The notes: generated by a model not told the origin, from the letters alone. A stretch of DNA of 32,603 bases from Globomyces pollinis-pini (GCA_025399215.1 MU621285.1:1-32603); one strand, 5' to 3'; positions 21,052 through 32,342 are shown, numbered from the stretch's first letter. Numbers and translations are program-made.

Positions 21052-24000
21052 TTATTGTCCTCTAAACCCTACTGTCTCACTCTCTGCGAGTATAATCACC
21101 AGTGATAACTCTTCTACTGCACTATCATCTCCATGTTCGACTCGCTGCAATATGTGATCCAAATAAACACTAGGTGTTACGGCTGCCATTTTAACTATTG
21201 CGTTCCTGGCATCTTCTGGTTCAAATTCAATACTATCCTTCATCCCTGAATTAATTCGACTTCGAATCGTTCGGATGGTCTCCTTTTGAACTGGTGACTC
21301 TACCAGAGCTAACTTCATACTGACAATCTCTTTAGTTAACTTGTGCATCATTCCTTTCCCAAACGGTGGAGTCCATCCAAATGGTGCAACTACTAATGGC
21401 CCACTCATAACCAGGCTGCGTTCAATCGCATAATTACTATTCGATGGAAGAGAAAGTCCCCTGTTTGGTTGCCTTTTAGATCTACGACGAGCTAATCCCT
21501 GTTGATTTTGAAGATATCTAAACACCTTTTCATGACAAGAAATAGCTTCTCTGTAAGCTGCTTTGATTGCAGGAGTCAATACCCCAGAATAATCCAAATA
21601 TGGAGTCAAAAGCATTTTTGATACTTGTCTACAAGCATGAATCACCCGAACATCGGAAAAACCAAAGCTGACTTCTCTCAATTTTCGGCATTTTTGAGCG
21701 TGCTCAAGAGCACCATCAAAATCCCCTCGCTGGGATAACACATCTGCAAAGTGATAATGAACATCTGCAATTAAGGATTGGTCAGATCTGGAACTTTGAA
21801 AAATCGTCAGTGCTTGAGTAAATTTATCAACCGCTTCATCCAAATTTCCTAAATTTGCCAAATAACAACCTGCCTAACTTGTTAGTACAGTATAAATTAC
21901 CCTAGTCAGATAACCTGCTGTGATAGGGTGATTTTTTCCCAAAGCTTTATCAGCCATTTCTAAACTATGCTTGTGGAATTCAAAAGCTTGTTGAGGTTCT
22001 TTCGCTTTATGATAAATACTTGATAATCGGTCATGTAGAGTCATCGTTAAGGGATTCACAGCACCCCAATGCCATTCGGTCACAAATAAGGCTTTTCTAT
22101 ACCAACCTAAAAGGCTAGGGTCAGGTCCTCCCATAGCATTCGTTTGAAGTCCTGCTATTGCAAACAACAACTGAGCTGTCGCTAAACCAAACAAAGCGTG
22201 ATTCTTCTGAGCTGATACTGCTGCTGCTTGAGCATACAATCGAGCTTCCTCGTATCGATTCGTACCATTATAGTGTGTAGCCACCAATGTCAATATTGCG
22301 GATGATGAATTATTCCTCAATAACTTACTCTTCGGACCAATTGATTTGAAATGCCTTGAAACAAGATAAGCTAATCGATCATCTTCCTTTGCGGTGAATG
22401 CTGAGGTAGATAAGCAATCGCGTTCAATTCCAGTGATAATCTTTACTCTTGGTTCGAATGAAATCAAACTTGACTTTGGTATAGGATCCAATGAGTAAAA
22501 ATCGTAATCGGTATTCTCGGCAAATATCATACCAGTCTACAAAAATAAAATAAAAACTGTTCATTTACGTGATATTGTATGGCAAGGAATAAGGTTGGTC
22601 GATGAATGTCTTGATATTGTTTAAAAGTTATTGAAAAATCAAACTTTCGTAGCAATTCGGGTAGAATTTTGGTTTCAAAGAAATTTTGGGTACGATCTGT
22701 CATACCAAGAATGGTAGAAAGTAGTTGGGTTGCATAATTGTTCATCTGTTCATCGATGGAAGTTGCACCAACAGAGCGAAAGTGAAGAATGGCACCTCTC
22801 AATCTTGTTCTAAATAATTGTTTGCAAATTCTTGCTACCATTTCTACCAACGACATATTTCTAACAAATGGAATTGTAGAGAGGCGATAAATTAAACCTT
22901 TAAAATGAATTAAATTCACACTTTATACCTAAGTATCGCATATTAATTCCTTTTCGATGCATTTCATTTGTTAATGATAACGAATCAAATGGACAAAATT
23001 CCAAGTTATCCAAAGATCTGACAAACGAAGGGATCCAATTCTCTCTCAAAAACCTAGACGCCTTCATCAATTCATCATCATTGATATCGATTTCTCTTCG
23101 GCTAGCACCAGAAGTGGGAGTTAACCCATCAGCACATAGTGGAGTTTGATATACAATCAAAAATTCAGGTCTTAATCTTCGAAATGGGTTCACAGAATAA
23201 TTCGATTGATCTTTCGACTTCTCTTCTGGGATATGAAAATCAATTGGAAATATGTTTTGTAAGCTTGTAAGGTAATAGTCTTTAGTATCAACATCTTCAT
23301 GAATCTAAATCTATTACTTTCAAATGTTAATCATACCTCGACAGTTGCCGCCAAACATATTCTTACACGTCTATCATCATTGACTTGTACGGTATGTGAT
23401 TTCAAATTCAGATAATTGGCAATTGCACTGGTTTCTTCACATGCACTTTCATTGATTTGGAGACTTCTTGGATTCAAATCATGGATAGCTTCAACCTAGT
23501 AGCACATTTTTAGAGACAAAAAATTCATACCCTTCTGTTCGGACCAAGTTCTGCATGAGCGATGACTCTAAATCCTTTGTAATCGATGATAGTCATGAAA
23601 ACTGTCAGAAACTTTCGAAGCCGACTATCATGTTCTCTACCTCCAATGGCCTTGATGGTCGAATTGATACCCCTCAACTCGGCAGAAGTTCTATTCAATG
23701 CCAATTCCACTTCTCGAGCACTTGCCACTAAACGGTAAATCAAACTGTATATAATACCATCATAATCGCATGCGAATCGATAAACAATTCCTTGATGACT
23801 AATAGTCATATCTTGATTGAAACTATATCCTTTGGAATCTGATTTACCCATCACATGGTACTCATCAATAATATTTCGTGCATGGAATGATGCAGTTTCT
23901 TGAAATTCCCCAACCAATTCCATTAACTGAACGTCTGAACTATGTTAATCAATGACCCAAACCTTTTTGTAATGCAGATTCCTCGGTGATGACTCTGATA

Positions 24001-24957
24001 CTCATAATATCTAAAAATCGATTTTGCCAAGTTTCTAGGATTAAATCAGATCCACCTACCCGGGTTGACTGGTAATTCATTCATTGGCGCCCGGCGTTTT
24101 TTATACTGATTACGTAGTTTTTCTTCCTCACTAGGAATTGGTACTGTGAAAAATATACCTATCTATGGGCTTTTCAACCCCCATTAATGTTAATTCATAA
24201 GGCGTCAAGACTGGTTCGGAACAGAATGACTATTGTACATTAATATAATAATCAAAATTACCAACGTTTCTACTGTTGAAGAAACGGTGCTTCCTTCTTC
24301 TTTCTCTAAAGCAAATGTCGATGCTGTTCTGGTTGTCCCACTAACTACAGACATCATATCTTCTTCGTCCCCTTGGCTAGCTACTGAGTACACAGATCTT
24401 GCATCATCATCAATAGGCCGTTTTGCGCGCATTGTTTGCCTCGAAACCGATCGCCAAAGACCTGCAACTTGAGATTCAAACCCTCCTTGTGGAGCGGGTG
24501 GAGTTGTTTGTTGATGTTCAACGCGTTTTGGAATCAATAAATCAAACCATTCATCATAATCTCCTCTATTATGGGTAGCTAGGTAAAACTTGTTTATTAA
24601 ACAGTCACGATAACATACCTTTCGCGTATTCGCTGTAATAGTGAAAGAAACCGCTCCCTTGGGCAACCTAGCGAACTTGACCGGCTTTGATTCCAATCTT
24701 AGTTCATTGACCAGAATTTCATGTTTTGGTAATTTGGTTTGGTCACGATCATCATAAATCCATAATACCAATCCCTTTGGTAATGGTACCAACACCATAT
24801 ACTTTGGTCTCCATAATGCAAGCAATCCAGCACCTCCCTTTTTCAAGATCCACCCTTGCTTTAATGGTTTGTAATTTTCTGGTGCAGATGTTCTTAACAT
24901 AAACAAAGTAAACAGAAAATTGCGCGTCATTGCAATTCTACCATAGATGAAATGCAT
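21052..24957 (-). CDS. PH-CLU-TPR protein (clustered-mitochondria family, non-canonical)
   Basis: Eleven exons, 1201 residues: 24957-24619, 24588-24262, 24229-24159, 24130-24060, 24034-23963, 23934-23531, 23495-23337, 23304-22929, 22897-22569, 22536-21901, 21873-21052. Residues about 22-110 look like a PH domain: KQGWILKKGG at the start of the fold and a DEWFDLL helix at the end. A Ser/Thr-rich linker follows. Residues about 270-620 carry CLU-domain motifs: WQNRFLDI, then IDYKGFRVIAH, then NEMHRKGINMRYLG, and then MVARICKQLF. At least three kinesin-light-chain-like TPRs occupy about 770-1000 (GKNHPITAGYL, LGNLDEAVDKFTQAL). CLU/CLUH proteins bind mRNAs for mitochondrial proteins and set mitochondrial distribution. 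Here the usual N-terminal CLU-N region is absent and a PH domain stands in its place, suggesting membrane or phosphoinositide binding. The first intron has no stop, but removing it restores the PH fold. The start could also be the ATG at 24930. Confidence 0.78.
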
Positions 24958-25190
24958 TCTTGATTGTAGTATCAACTAGATACTTGATTTTATTCTAAAT
25001 ACATTTCAAAACAATACAACCTGTTTGATTATAACTATACTTACAGTTATACACGTACGTAAAAGTTCAATACACACTCCAATGACCATAACTAATGCAG
25101 TTATGAACTTTCAATGCAGCGAAATCTCTGGATGATCTTGTGAACTGAAGTTACCAGATTTTGTGTATAGCTAATTTTTTACTTTTTTTG

Positions 25191-26675
25191 ATGTCAGATC
25201 CAATTCAAGCACAGAGGAGAGCTGATGCAAAAAAAGCAGCACAGGAGCAAATGCAATTACAGATTAGAAAACCTTTAGTATTAGAAAATAATAACAAAGT
25301 GGTTTTACCAACCCATTTACAACCATTACCAAAATCAAAACCACAAGAAGCATTAGAGGAAGATGATTACATTGATGGTACTTTAAATTAAATAACTCAG
25401 ATCAGGAATTTCAACCATTATTCAGAGAGATTTCTTTCCTGATGTAAAGAAATTGAAATTGTACAATGATTACTTGGAAGCTAAAGAAAAGATGGATACT
25501 GGAAGAATCTTTCAATTAAGAGCTGAATTAGACAATATAGTTAAAGGTTTTGCTTAATGTATTCTTACATTACTTTGTAGGCAATCAAACATCAACCCCT
25601 AAAACTGAAAATCCTAATTTGAATACTGATTTAACACTGGACAAATTTCAAACAAAGGTTTTACAATCAATGCTGATTTTTATTAGTATACTTCAGAGGA
25701 TAATGCATCATTTCAAGAAATTCTAAACAAAAACAATGAAGCCAAAAGAGAGAAATACCATTATCTTTACCAGGGAGAAAACCAAACACTAGCATTAGAA
25801 TACGAAAAGAAAAAAATGGTGGAATTCCATGGACATGCCTCAAAACCGATCATTACATGGGAACATAAAGCAAAATCTGCCCTGATGTATGGTCCAGAAG
25901 GTAGTCTATTCTTAATACTCATAATCAAGGTGCACCGTTAACTGCAAATGATATTCATGTATCTCGCGCTGCACCAAAAGAAGTTGTCCATTCGTCAACC
26001 AGATTTGAATCGTTAGAGTTAAAATCAACAAAGGAAGTAACTGATGGAAGCAATCAAGCTATCGAAAGATCACATACACAGCAGGTTTGGTCACAAATGG
26101 CCCAAGCAACACCAATGCTTTTCTCAAAAGGAGAAGAAGCAGGTACTCCCAAAGTGGCAGGATATAGTTATGTTCCTGCAACCCCAGATATTAGACCAGA
26201 AGTTGATATTGACCCATCTGAATTGATGACTTGGGGTATGATTGAATCAACACCACTTTTGGTAGAGCACAATCAGAACCCCAATGCTCCAACATTCTCT
26301 ATGGCACCAACACCGAGAAGAGAAGTGTTGGGCCATAAACTAGCTGAAAAGGCTTCGGAATCATTGAGGAAACGCCAAGGTGCACAAACGCGGTTTAAAA
26401 CTCCATTAACAAGAGGAATGTCTCCTGCCGTACAAAGATTGGCTGCTGCCATGAAAGGAACACCTAGCGGATTTGGAAATGCGCTTAGGGCTACATATTC
26501 TACTCCAAAGATAAAAAGTACACCTTCAAGAACACCCCAATTTGCCACACCAATGCTCAAGCGTACTCCTAAATTGTCGGCCAATGATAAATCAAGATTG
26601 GAGAAGGTTATGACTTCAGTGGATCTGAAGTCAAAAGATATGAAGGATATGACTGACGATCTATTAGATTTCTAA
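25191..26675 (+). CDS. ESS2: ESS2/DGCR14 (Bis1) splicing-associated nuclear protein
   Basis: Five exons (25191-25377, 25406-25546, 25581-25657, 25687-25900, 25930-26675) give 454 residues, close to the 476 of human DGCR14. Signature segments appear in order: DDYIDGISTIIQRDFFPDV, then EDNASFQEIL, then KAKSALMYGPEG, then LMTWGMIESTPLLVE, then PTPRREVLGHKLAEKA, and then SPAVQRLAAA. This family (fission yeast Bis1, worm ess-2) associates with late spliceosomes and influences accurate splice-site choice. The start is the ATG of MSDPIQAQRRAD; a TTG-opened extension upstream was rejected. The first intron must end at the second of two nearby AGs (25405, not 25400) for the conserved block to stay in frame. 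Introns are 28-34 bases. The gene is divergent from the PH-CLU gene, with 233 bases between them. Very confident. Confidence 0.93.
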
Positions 26676-27261
26676 CCCAAAAGTGACATTTTAATTTATA
26701 GATCATTGAAACTATTGTATAGTGTCATGGTTCTGCATAATACCAAATAAAAGAACAAGTTTGTAACTTATCACTTTTTTAAGTGTCATGCTAGTTATAT
26801 TGACGTTTCGATGCAGTTGAAACAAACCCACTGAACACTACTGATTGGCTATGGTAGATGATGAAACCATTTTAGCAGTGGGTTGTTCAAATTGATGCTG
26901 ATCAGAGAATCATCAGGGGTTGTGGCTGTTTTAGTTGATGTGGATGAATGGGTGAGACATGGTACCAGTTTGATGGTTTTGAAAGGAGCCTAATTCATCC
27001 TTCCTACCAAACGTTTTATTTGAAAGATTCCATAAATATGAAACTATTCAAGACTTGACTATCACAAAAATCATTAAAGTGTTTAGCGTGTCCATTTTCA
27101 TCACAACCTGAAATTTACTAAAGCAAATGGTAGTAATACCTACCTGTTCCAAAATGAAACACGGGTTTCTTGGTATTATTGTTCAAGCTGAAACTCCTTG
27201 AGTCATACTGAAACAGTAGCAATGGTTTATAAACAGATCGCCTTGGTAAATACTAATAACA
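26676..27261. other. 586-base intergenic stretch, mostly unassigned
   Basis: This is the largest gene-free stretch of the window and lies between the end of ESS2 and the polyamine oxidase start. Near its right end TATAAA at 27228-27233 could be the oxidase TATA box, although it is only 29 bases from the ATG. A short open frame at 26895-26993 is listed separately. Several spots look like 22-26-base GT..AG introns (for example 26853-26874), so a small multi-exon gene could hide here, but I could not join one convincingly. Confidence 0.4.
26895..26993 (+). CDS. possible small or last coding exon, unidentified
   Basis: From this ATG the frame reads 32 codons before TAA, and it is open upstream to 26865. 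The segment GVVAVLVDVDEWVRHGTSLM alternates hydrophobic strand-like residues in a way that recalls a beta-hairpin of a small OB-fold protein such as TEN1 or RPA3. A possible 22-base intron (26853-26874) would join it to an upstream frame. I recognise no family with certainty; it could be chance. Confidence 0.2.
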   Translation: MLIRESSGVVAVLVDVDEWVRHGTSLMVLKGA

Positions 27262-28767
27262 ATGCTTTTGAACACAATTATATTGGCTATAAGTACAATT
27301 GCTGCTCCAGCAACAAAAGTGGTCCAGACAAAGGTCATTGTGTTAGGGGCTGGAATCAGTGGAGCTGGAGCTTCCCAAACTTTAACTCAACAAGGTATTC
27401 GCGACTTTGTGATTTTGGAAGCTCAAAATGTCATTGGTGGAAGACTTAAACAAGTTCCATTTGCAGGAATTAAAGTCGAAGAAGGTGGTAATTGGTTTGA
27501 AGCTGTTGGTGGCAGTGAAGAGGGCGGAACTGAGAATCAATTATGGAATTTTGCAAAATCATTGAATCTATCAACCATTCGAGATGATGCTCAAAGTGGA
27601 AAAGATGCTGAAAATGTATCTGTCATTATTGGTGAAGATGGGAACCGATTTGATCCCAAAGTATCTGACCAATTTGACCAAAAATTAGAACTTGCGACTG
27701 AATTGATAACGAAACGAAAAAAGATGGGACTTGAAGACCTTTCCTTACGCACAGCTCTAAGTTTAGTGGGTTGGAAACCCAAGAGTGCACTTGACGATCT
27801 TTTGGAATACAAAGGAATTGAAGAAGAGTTTGCTGGAAATGTAGATACTATTAGTGCTACATATGGTTTGTTATCTGGATCTGAATTTGGTGACCAAAGT
27901 CATCTTGTGGTGGATCAAAGAGGCTACAAATTCATTCCTGAACAAATATTTGCCAACGCTAATGCTACCAAGAAGATAGTTTTCAATGCTATTGCCAAAG
28001 AAATTGTATACAGTAAGAATGGTGTGCAAGTAACTCTGACCAATGGGGATATTTATAAGGCCGAATATTTGATCTCCACAGTTTCATTAGGAGTTTTACA
28101 ACAAGATGTGATCAAATTTAATCCACCTTTACCAGATTGGAAACGAGAAGCATTGGCCAAATTTAGAATGGAAACCTACACCAAAATATTCCTAAACTTC
28201 AACACTCAATTTTGGGATGATAAACCTTATACCTATTATGCATCCAATCAAAAAGGGTTTTACCCAAACTGGAAAAACTTTATGTCACCAGGGTTTTTGT
28301 CCAATATAATTCCAAAAGGAAATTTTGTATGCATGGTGACGTTGACCAATGCACAATCAAGACGCGTCGAAAGACTATCTGATAAAGAAGTGGAAGATGA
28401 AATCATGACTGTACTAGCAGATATGTATCCTGGAAAAACCATCCCGAGACCAAAAGAAATATTAGTACCTAGATGGGGTATTAATCCACTATTCTTTGGT
28501 TCGTTTACCAATTGGCCAATTGGAATGTCGTTTGAAAGTTGGGAAAACTTGGTAGCCCCATTAAACAACAGAGTGTTTTTCGGTGGAGAAATGGCTTCTA
28601 CCGAAAGTTTTGGTTACGTACATGGAGGATATCAGGCAGGTATCAATACTGGCTTGGATGTTGCTGCATGCATAAAAGGCAAATGCAAACCTAAAAATTT
28701 CTACCCAGAAGGATTAAAGGCTGCCATTCAAAAACCAGTGATAGTTAAACGTTCAACTGAACAATAA
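27262..28767 (+). CDS. secreted FAD-dependent polyamine/amine oxidase
   Basis: A single uninterrupted exon of 501 residues, unlike the many-intron neighbours. Residues 1-16 (MLLNTIILAISTIAAP) are a signal peptide. The FAD-binding Rossmann motif is VLGAGISGAGAS (about 27-38), followed by ILEAQNVIGGR that binds the ADP-ribose. The C-terminal FAD-contact motif GYVHGGYQAG sits at about 451-460. A Cys pair CIKGKC follows. The layout is that of the flavin monoamine/polyamine oxidase family, which oxidises spermine or spermidine and releases hydrogen peroxide. Plant apoplastic PAOs are also secreted, and yeast Fms1 is the cytosolic relative. Substrate cannot be told from sequence. Convergent with TMA16, 77 bases away. 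Confidence 0.85.
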   Translation: MLLNTIILAISTIAAPATKVVQTKVIVLGAGISGAGASQTLTQQGIRDFVILEAQNVIGGRLKQVPFAGIKVEEGGNWFEAVGGSEEGGTENQLWNFAKSLNLSTIRDDAQSGKDAENVSVIIGEDGNRFDPKVSDQFDQKLELATELITKRKKMGLEDLSLRTALSLVGWKPKSALDDLLEYKGIEEEFAGNVDTISATYGLLSGSEFGDQSHLVVDQRGYKFIPEQIFANANATKKIVFNAIAKEIVYSKNGVQVTLTNGDIYKAEYLISTVSLGVLQQDVIKFNPPLPDWKREALAKFRMETYTKIFLNFNTQFWDDKPYTYYASNQKGFYPNWKNFMSPGFLSNIIPKGNFVCMVTLTNAQSRRVERLSDKEVEDEIMTVLADMYPGKTIPRPKEILVPRWGINPLFFGSFTNWPIGMSFESWENLVAPLNNRVFFGGEMASTESFGYVHGGYQAGINTGLDVAACIKGKCKPKNFYPEGLKAAIQKPVIVKRSTEQ

Positions 28768-28844
28768 AGCAATAATTTCACTATAGTAAACTTTATTTCA
28801 TATATTATACGAATCAAACAACTTAATATTATGTTTTGAAAGAA

Positions 28845-29475
28845 TTAATCGTCATGCTCCATACCAACCACAGGACAAACTTTCACATCATCCTCTTCCA
28901 TAGCATTTTTAATAATGGCATCGGATTGTTTTATTCTGATGGTAGTGAGTGTATCTATTGCATTATAATCTCCTTCCCATTTCTTCATACTCTTGAACAC
29001 GTCAGGATTCGTCAAGTTTGGTACTTCGAATCCAATCTTGTAATTTCCTAATTCAGTGGACTTTAACATTTCCAAATTGTCTAGTCTATTTGGTCTTGGT
29101 CGTCCCTTTCGAAGTTTTGCTTTTAATTCCAATATTTCAGGATCATTTCTTTCAATATATGACAGTACCAAGTCATGCAAATCATCAATTGTCACTGTCT
29201 CAAATTCCTCTGACGCGTTTTTGAACCATAGTAATTTATCAACTTGAATGGTGTCAGATACATTTAAAACTTACCCGCTCTCTGTTTGGGTTCATTCCGA
29301 AGTTGTTCTTTATGTGCAGTAGAATCTTCTCGCATCAACACACGTTTCATTTGAGTTGCTTTTCGAGAATAAGGATGAGCTTTGCTAAGTCCCTTTATAT
29401 TTTTCATCTTCTTCACTTTATTGTTTGTCGTTCCTAAGTACATAAAACCTAGTCAATTGTATTACCTCCTCCCAT
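28845..29475 (-). CDS. TMA16: TMA16, translation-machinery-associated 60S biogenesis factor
   Basis: Three exons (29475-29466, 29433-29275, 29242-28845) give 188 residues. The human protein has 203. Exon 1 codes only MGG plus one base; splicing gives MGGGTTNNKVKK, then the family signature KAHPYSRKATQMKR. LLWFKN and the C-terminal FEVPNLTNPDVFKSMKKWEG block also match the family. TMA16 associates with late pre-60S ribosomes and with ribosomes. The ATG in the ten-base first exon is the only one giving this N terminus, and it lies 43 bases from the end of UBA4 with a T-rich leader on the coding strand. An ATG further in, before KNIKGLSK, is an alternative start that would need no first intron. 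Confidence 0.92.
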
Positions 29476-29481
29476 TTCGTT

Positions 29482-29518
29482 AAAAAAAAAAGAAAAAAAA
29501 AGAAAAAAAAAAGAAAAA
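29482..29518 (+). repeat. A-rich tract (A9-10 with interspersed G)
   Basis: Four runs of 5 to 10 A separated by single G fill the 43-base gap between UBA4 and TMA16. Read on the coding strand it is a T-rich leader just before the TMA16 ATG, and also lies directly after the UBA4 stop, so it may serve both end formation and promotion. Confidence 0.8.
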
Positions 29519-30863
29519 TCAGTACACAGGAAATGTATTATCAATTTCACTAGCCCATTCATCCAAACCTCCGATGATATCAAAGCTTTCTTTAATTCCA
29601 TGCTTTCTCAGCAGTTCAACTGCCAGTTGACTGTCATTCCCAAGTCGGCAGATTACATACACTTTACGTTAGTTCTATCAAAGCGTACCTGGAACCTGTT
29701 TATCAGCTGCCTTATTAGATCTGCGTTCAATAACTTCATTTATTCTTTTTTCAAGAGCGTCGTATGGAATATCTAAACAAATTAACTTCCAATTAATTAC
29801 GATAACTATGATCCAATGCACATATATCAAACTGAACTTTTTCCCTGACATCGATAAGAAGATGTGGGATGTTTGAATCAATGACAGATTTGTAGGTATG
29901 GACAGTAATACGGTCCTCTGGAGATAACACTTTGAGATTTAATGTCTAAATGTTAAATTTTTCAAACAGAATTATGATTTAGTAAATTTTAGGTTGTCAT
30001 GCTTCAAGTTAGCTTTACCTTATCATGAGCTGAAGCACCACAAAATTGCACATAGTCTATCAACTCGGTAATCGTTGGATTATCACCACAGACAGGACAA
30101 TCTGGTTTCTTATTTCTTAACTTAATTGTGCGAAAGCTTCCGGCGATACCATCGAACATCATCAGCTTCTGTCCCAAATTTGATTCGAATCCGACAATAA
30201 TTTTAATTACTTCAAGGGCTTGTAGTGATCCCATTATCCCTGTGATAACACCTAAAACTCCCCCATCATTGCAATTCGTTACTGTTTCTGGTGGTGGTGG
30301 TTTAGGAAAAATACATCTATAGCAAGGTCCATTGTTGTAATTATACACCGTCAATTGTCCATCCATTCTCAATGCACCACAAGATACCAATGGTTTCTTT
30401 AATATCACACATGCATCATTGATTAAATATCTGGTAGCGACATTATCAGTTGCATCCACAATCACATCGTACCTAGCATCAATAAATCTATAACAAACCC
30501 TTTAATAATATCTAGAGCATTCTCTGAACTAAATAATAAATCATATTCATCCACTTTAACAAGAGAATTCAAATTGCGTAAACAAAATGCTGCCGATGCA
30601 ACTTTAGACATCCCCACTCTATCCTCTGCGTGAATAATTTGACGCTGTAAATTATTTGATTCAACTACATCATAATCTACTATTCCAATTCTCCCTATAC
30701 CGGCTGCAGCCAAATACATTAATACTGGTGCTCCAAGTCCTCCCGCACCAACTACTAGCACAGAGGACTTTGTTATTTTCTCTTGTCCACTAACACCTAT
30801 CGAAGGTAACAATAACTGTCTGGAATATCGTGCAATTTCTGGATTCGTTAGTGTGGTCTTCAT
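29519..30863 (-). CDS. UBA4: UBA4/MOCS3, E1-like adenylyltransferase and sulfurtransferase for Urm1
   Basis: Five exons (30863-30499, 30472-30019, 29945-29807, 29772-29689, 29661-29519) give 394 residues. The E1-like domain shows [11 protein letters not shown] (about 37-47), the Zn-binding pair CYRC and CPVC, and [10 protein letters not shown] around the adenylation-domain cysteine. A rhodanese domain ends the protein with the active loop CRLGND (Cys at about 352) and the conserved terminus FPVY. Uba4 activates Urm1 and passes sulfur to it for 2-thiouridine at wobble position of tRNAs and for urmylation; the MOCS3 version also serves molybdopterin synthase. Three of four introns are 26-34 bases; the one between the two domains is 73. 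An upstream TTG was not used as start. Confidence 0.95.
29946..30018 (-). other. long intron between the E1 and rhodanese domains of UBA4
   Basis: At 73 bases it is about twice the usual intron of the window. It starts GTAAAG and ends TTTAACATTTAG. Its position exactly at the domain boundary could mark an old domain fusion or the merger of two small introns around a lost exon; either is inference. Confidence 0.75.
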
Positions 30864-30935
30864 CAGGAAAAATCTCAAAAACCATAAATCAAAACTAAAT
30901 ACAATTCAACCAGTTTCAAAAATATTCAAAAGGAT

Positions 30936-32342
30936 TTATTTCCATAGCATCATCTTACCACTTCCATTTCCACTAAGAATAAGTGGTAGAGTTGGATGAC
31001 CAACATTGACTGCAGGAATGGCTGTCACTGTCTCTTCAAGTTTTGATTCTAAATCTCCTTGGTTATTAAATATATCAACTGAGCGCTTCATATTTCCAAT
31101 CAGTATATTTTGTTTATCCCATTCCGCTTTAAACTTTTGGATCCATCGTCCTTTATATAAACATTCAATTATTTACCTGTATTATTGTTGTGTCTAATTT
31201 TAATATGCTGTGAATTATCTGAATGTGCTGATTTCCACAGGTTTAGAGTATCATCAAAAGATGTTGAAATAATATCCGTTCCTGTTGGATCCCAAAATGC
31301 ACTATTCACAGATTTAGAATGTTGAAAAGAAAGTAATGGATCTATCAAATCCTCTGAAGACTTCAAGTTTCGGACGTCGAAAATTCGAACAGTACCATCT
31401 AATCCGGCAGTACATAGCAAATGCTCATGTCTAGGATTTACGTGAACTGTATTAATTTTCTTTGATGATGCAAGATATGTAGCTTTTAATGATCCCAATC
31501 TTTTGCGCAAATCAAACTGACCTATTTCTCCCTGACTGGTTGAGAACCATCCACCCTGCTTCACTAGATCGAAATAATTTATACTGACTTCATCAGGATG
31601 TACGTATACCTAGCAAAATTAATTTTATGTCATATTATACTTCATCAAATTGACCTTTTACAATATCCATTTTCCGAATTGACCCATCGACAGAACAAGA
31701 GAACAAGGAATTAGAATCCAGATACTGTAGCTTGTAAACAGGCGCTACATGCGGTTTGAAAGTGTGGATGACCGGATCTAATAGTTCATCTGGATTCGTT
31801 TCTATTTGTTCGAGTGACTTTTCGATATCCCAAAAAACAATATTTCCGGATTTTCCTCCTTGAACTGACATTAAGTTATTACTGAAAGGATTGAATGCAA
31901 TACAATAAATCATATCAGGTACAATTTTGACAGATCCATCTGGAATGACATTGACAAAATTAGAGACACTTTTTGGTTTTAAATCAAACAATGACTCTTT
32001 GTTGGATCTTTCATGAAGAGATTGAAAGTCTTCGGATGCCTCTACTTTAATGGTTCCAACCAATCGACTTCGTTCTTCGTTTTCCTTCTGTCGCTGGATT
32101 TCAATAACTTCCGCTAATTCCTTGCGTTCACTGCCGTCGGGATCTTGCCCTCTGTTGCGCAAAGACACTCTCCTTGGTAACGGAGATTCATCTGCTTTTC
32201 TTTTTGGAGTAGTTTTCGGTTTTGGCTTTGGTTTTGGTTTAGCAGGAGAACTCATATCTACAACATCCAATCCCAATTCTTTTAGAATTCGATTGTTTTC
32301 TTTAATATTTTCTAGTCTTTTCCGTTCATATTCAGAGGTCAT
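30936..32342 (-). CDS. CMR1: CMR1/WDR76 DNA-damage-associated WD40 protein
   Basis: Three exons (32342-31641, 31609-31177, 31150-30936) give 449 residues. The N-terminal third is charged and holds a KPKPKPKPKTTPKRK lysine-proline run that suits nuclear location. The rest is a WD40 propeller, with FDVRN and SCSVDGSIRKMD blades. The stretch HNNNTGKWIQKFKAEW is the signature of the CMR1/WDR76 family (HNNQTGRW in relatives). Yeast Cmr1 sits with histones and chromatin and collects in the intranuclear quality-control compartment during replication stress. Both introns are short (31 and 26). The final blade ends KMMLWK, fitting the family end. The start is the only ATG before SEYERKRLENI. UBA4 begins 72 bases downstream on the same strand. 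Confidence 0.93.

Noticed and set aside
24233..24472. Plus-strand 79-codon frame
   Set aside because: It lies opposite the Ser/Thr-rich linker exon of the PH-CLU gene and shows no features of its own.
26273..26584. Minus-strand 103-codon frame
   Set aside because: It is antisense to the conserved C-terminal half of ESS2.
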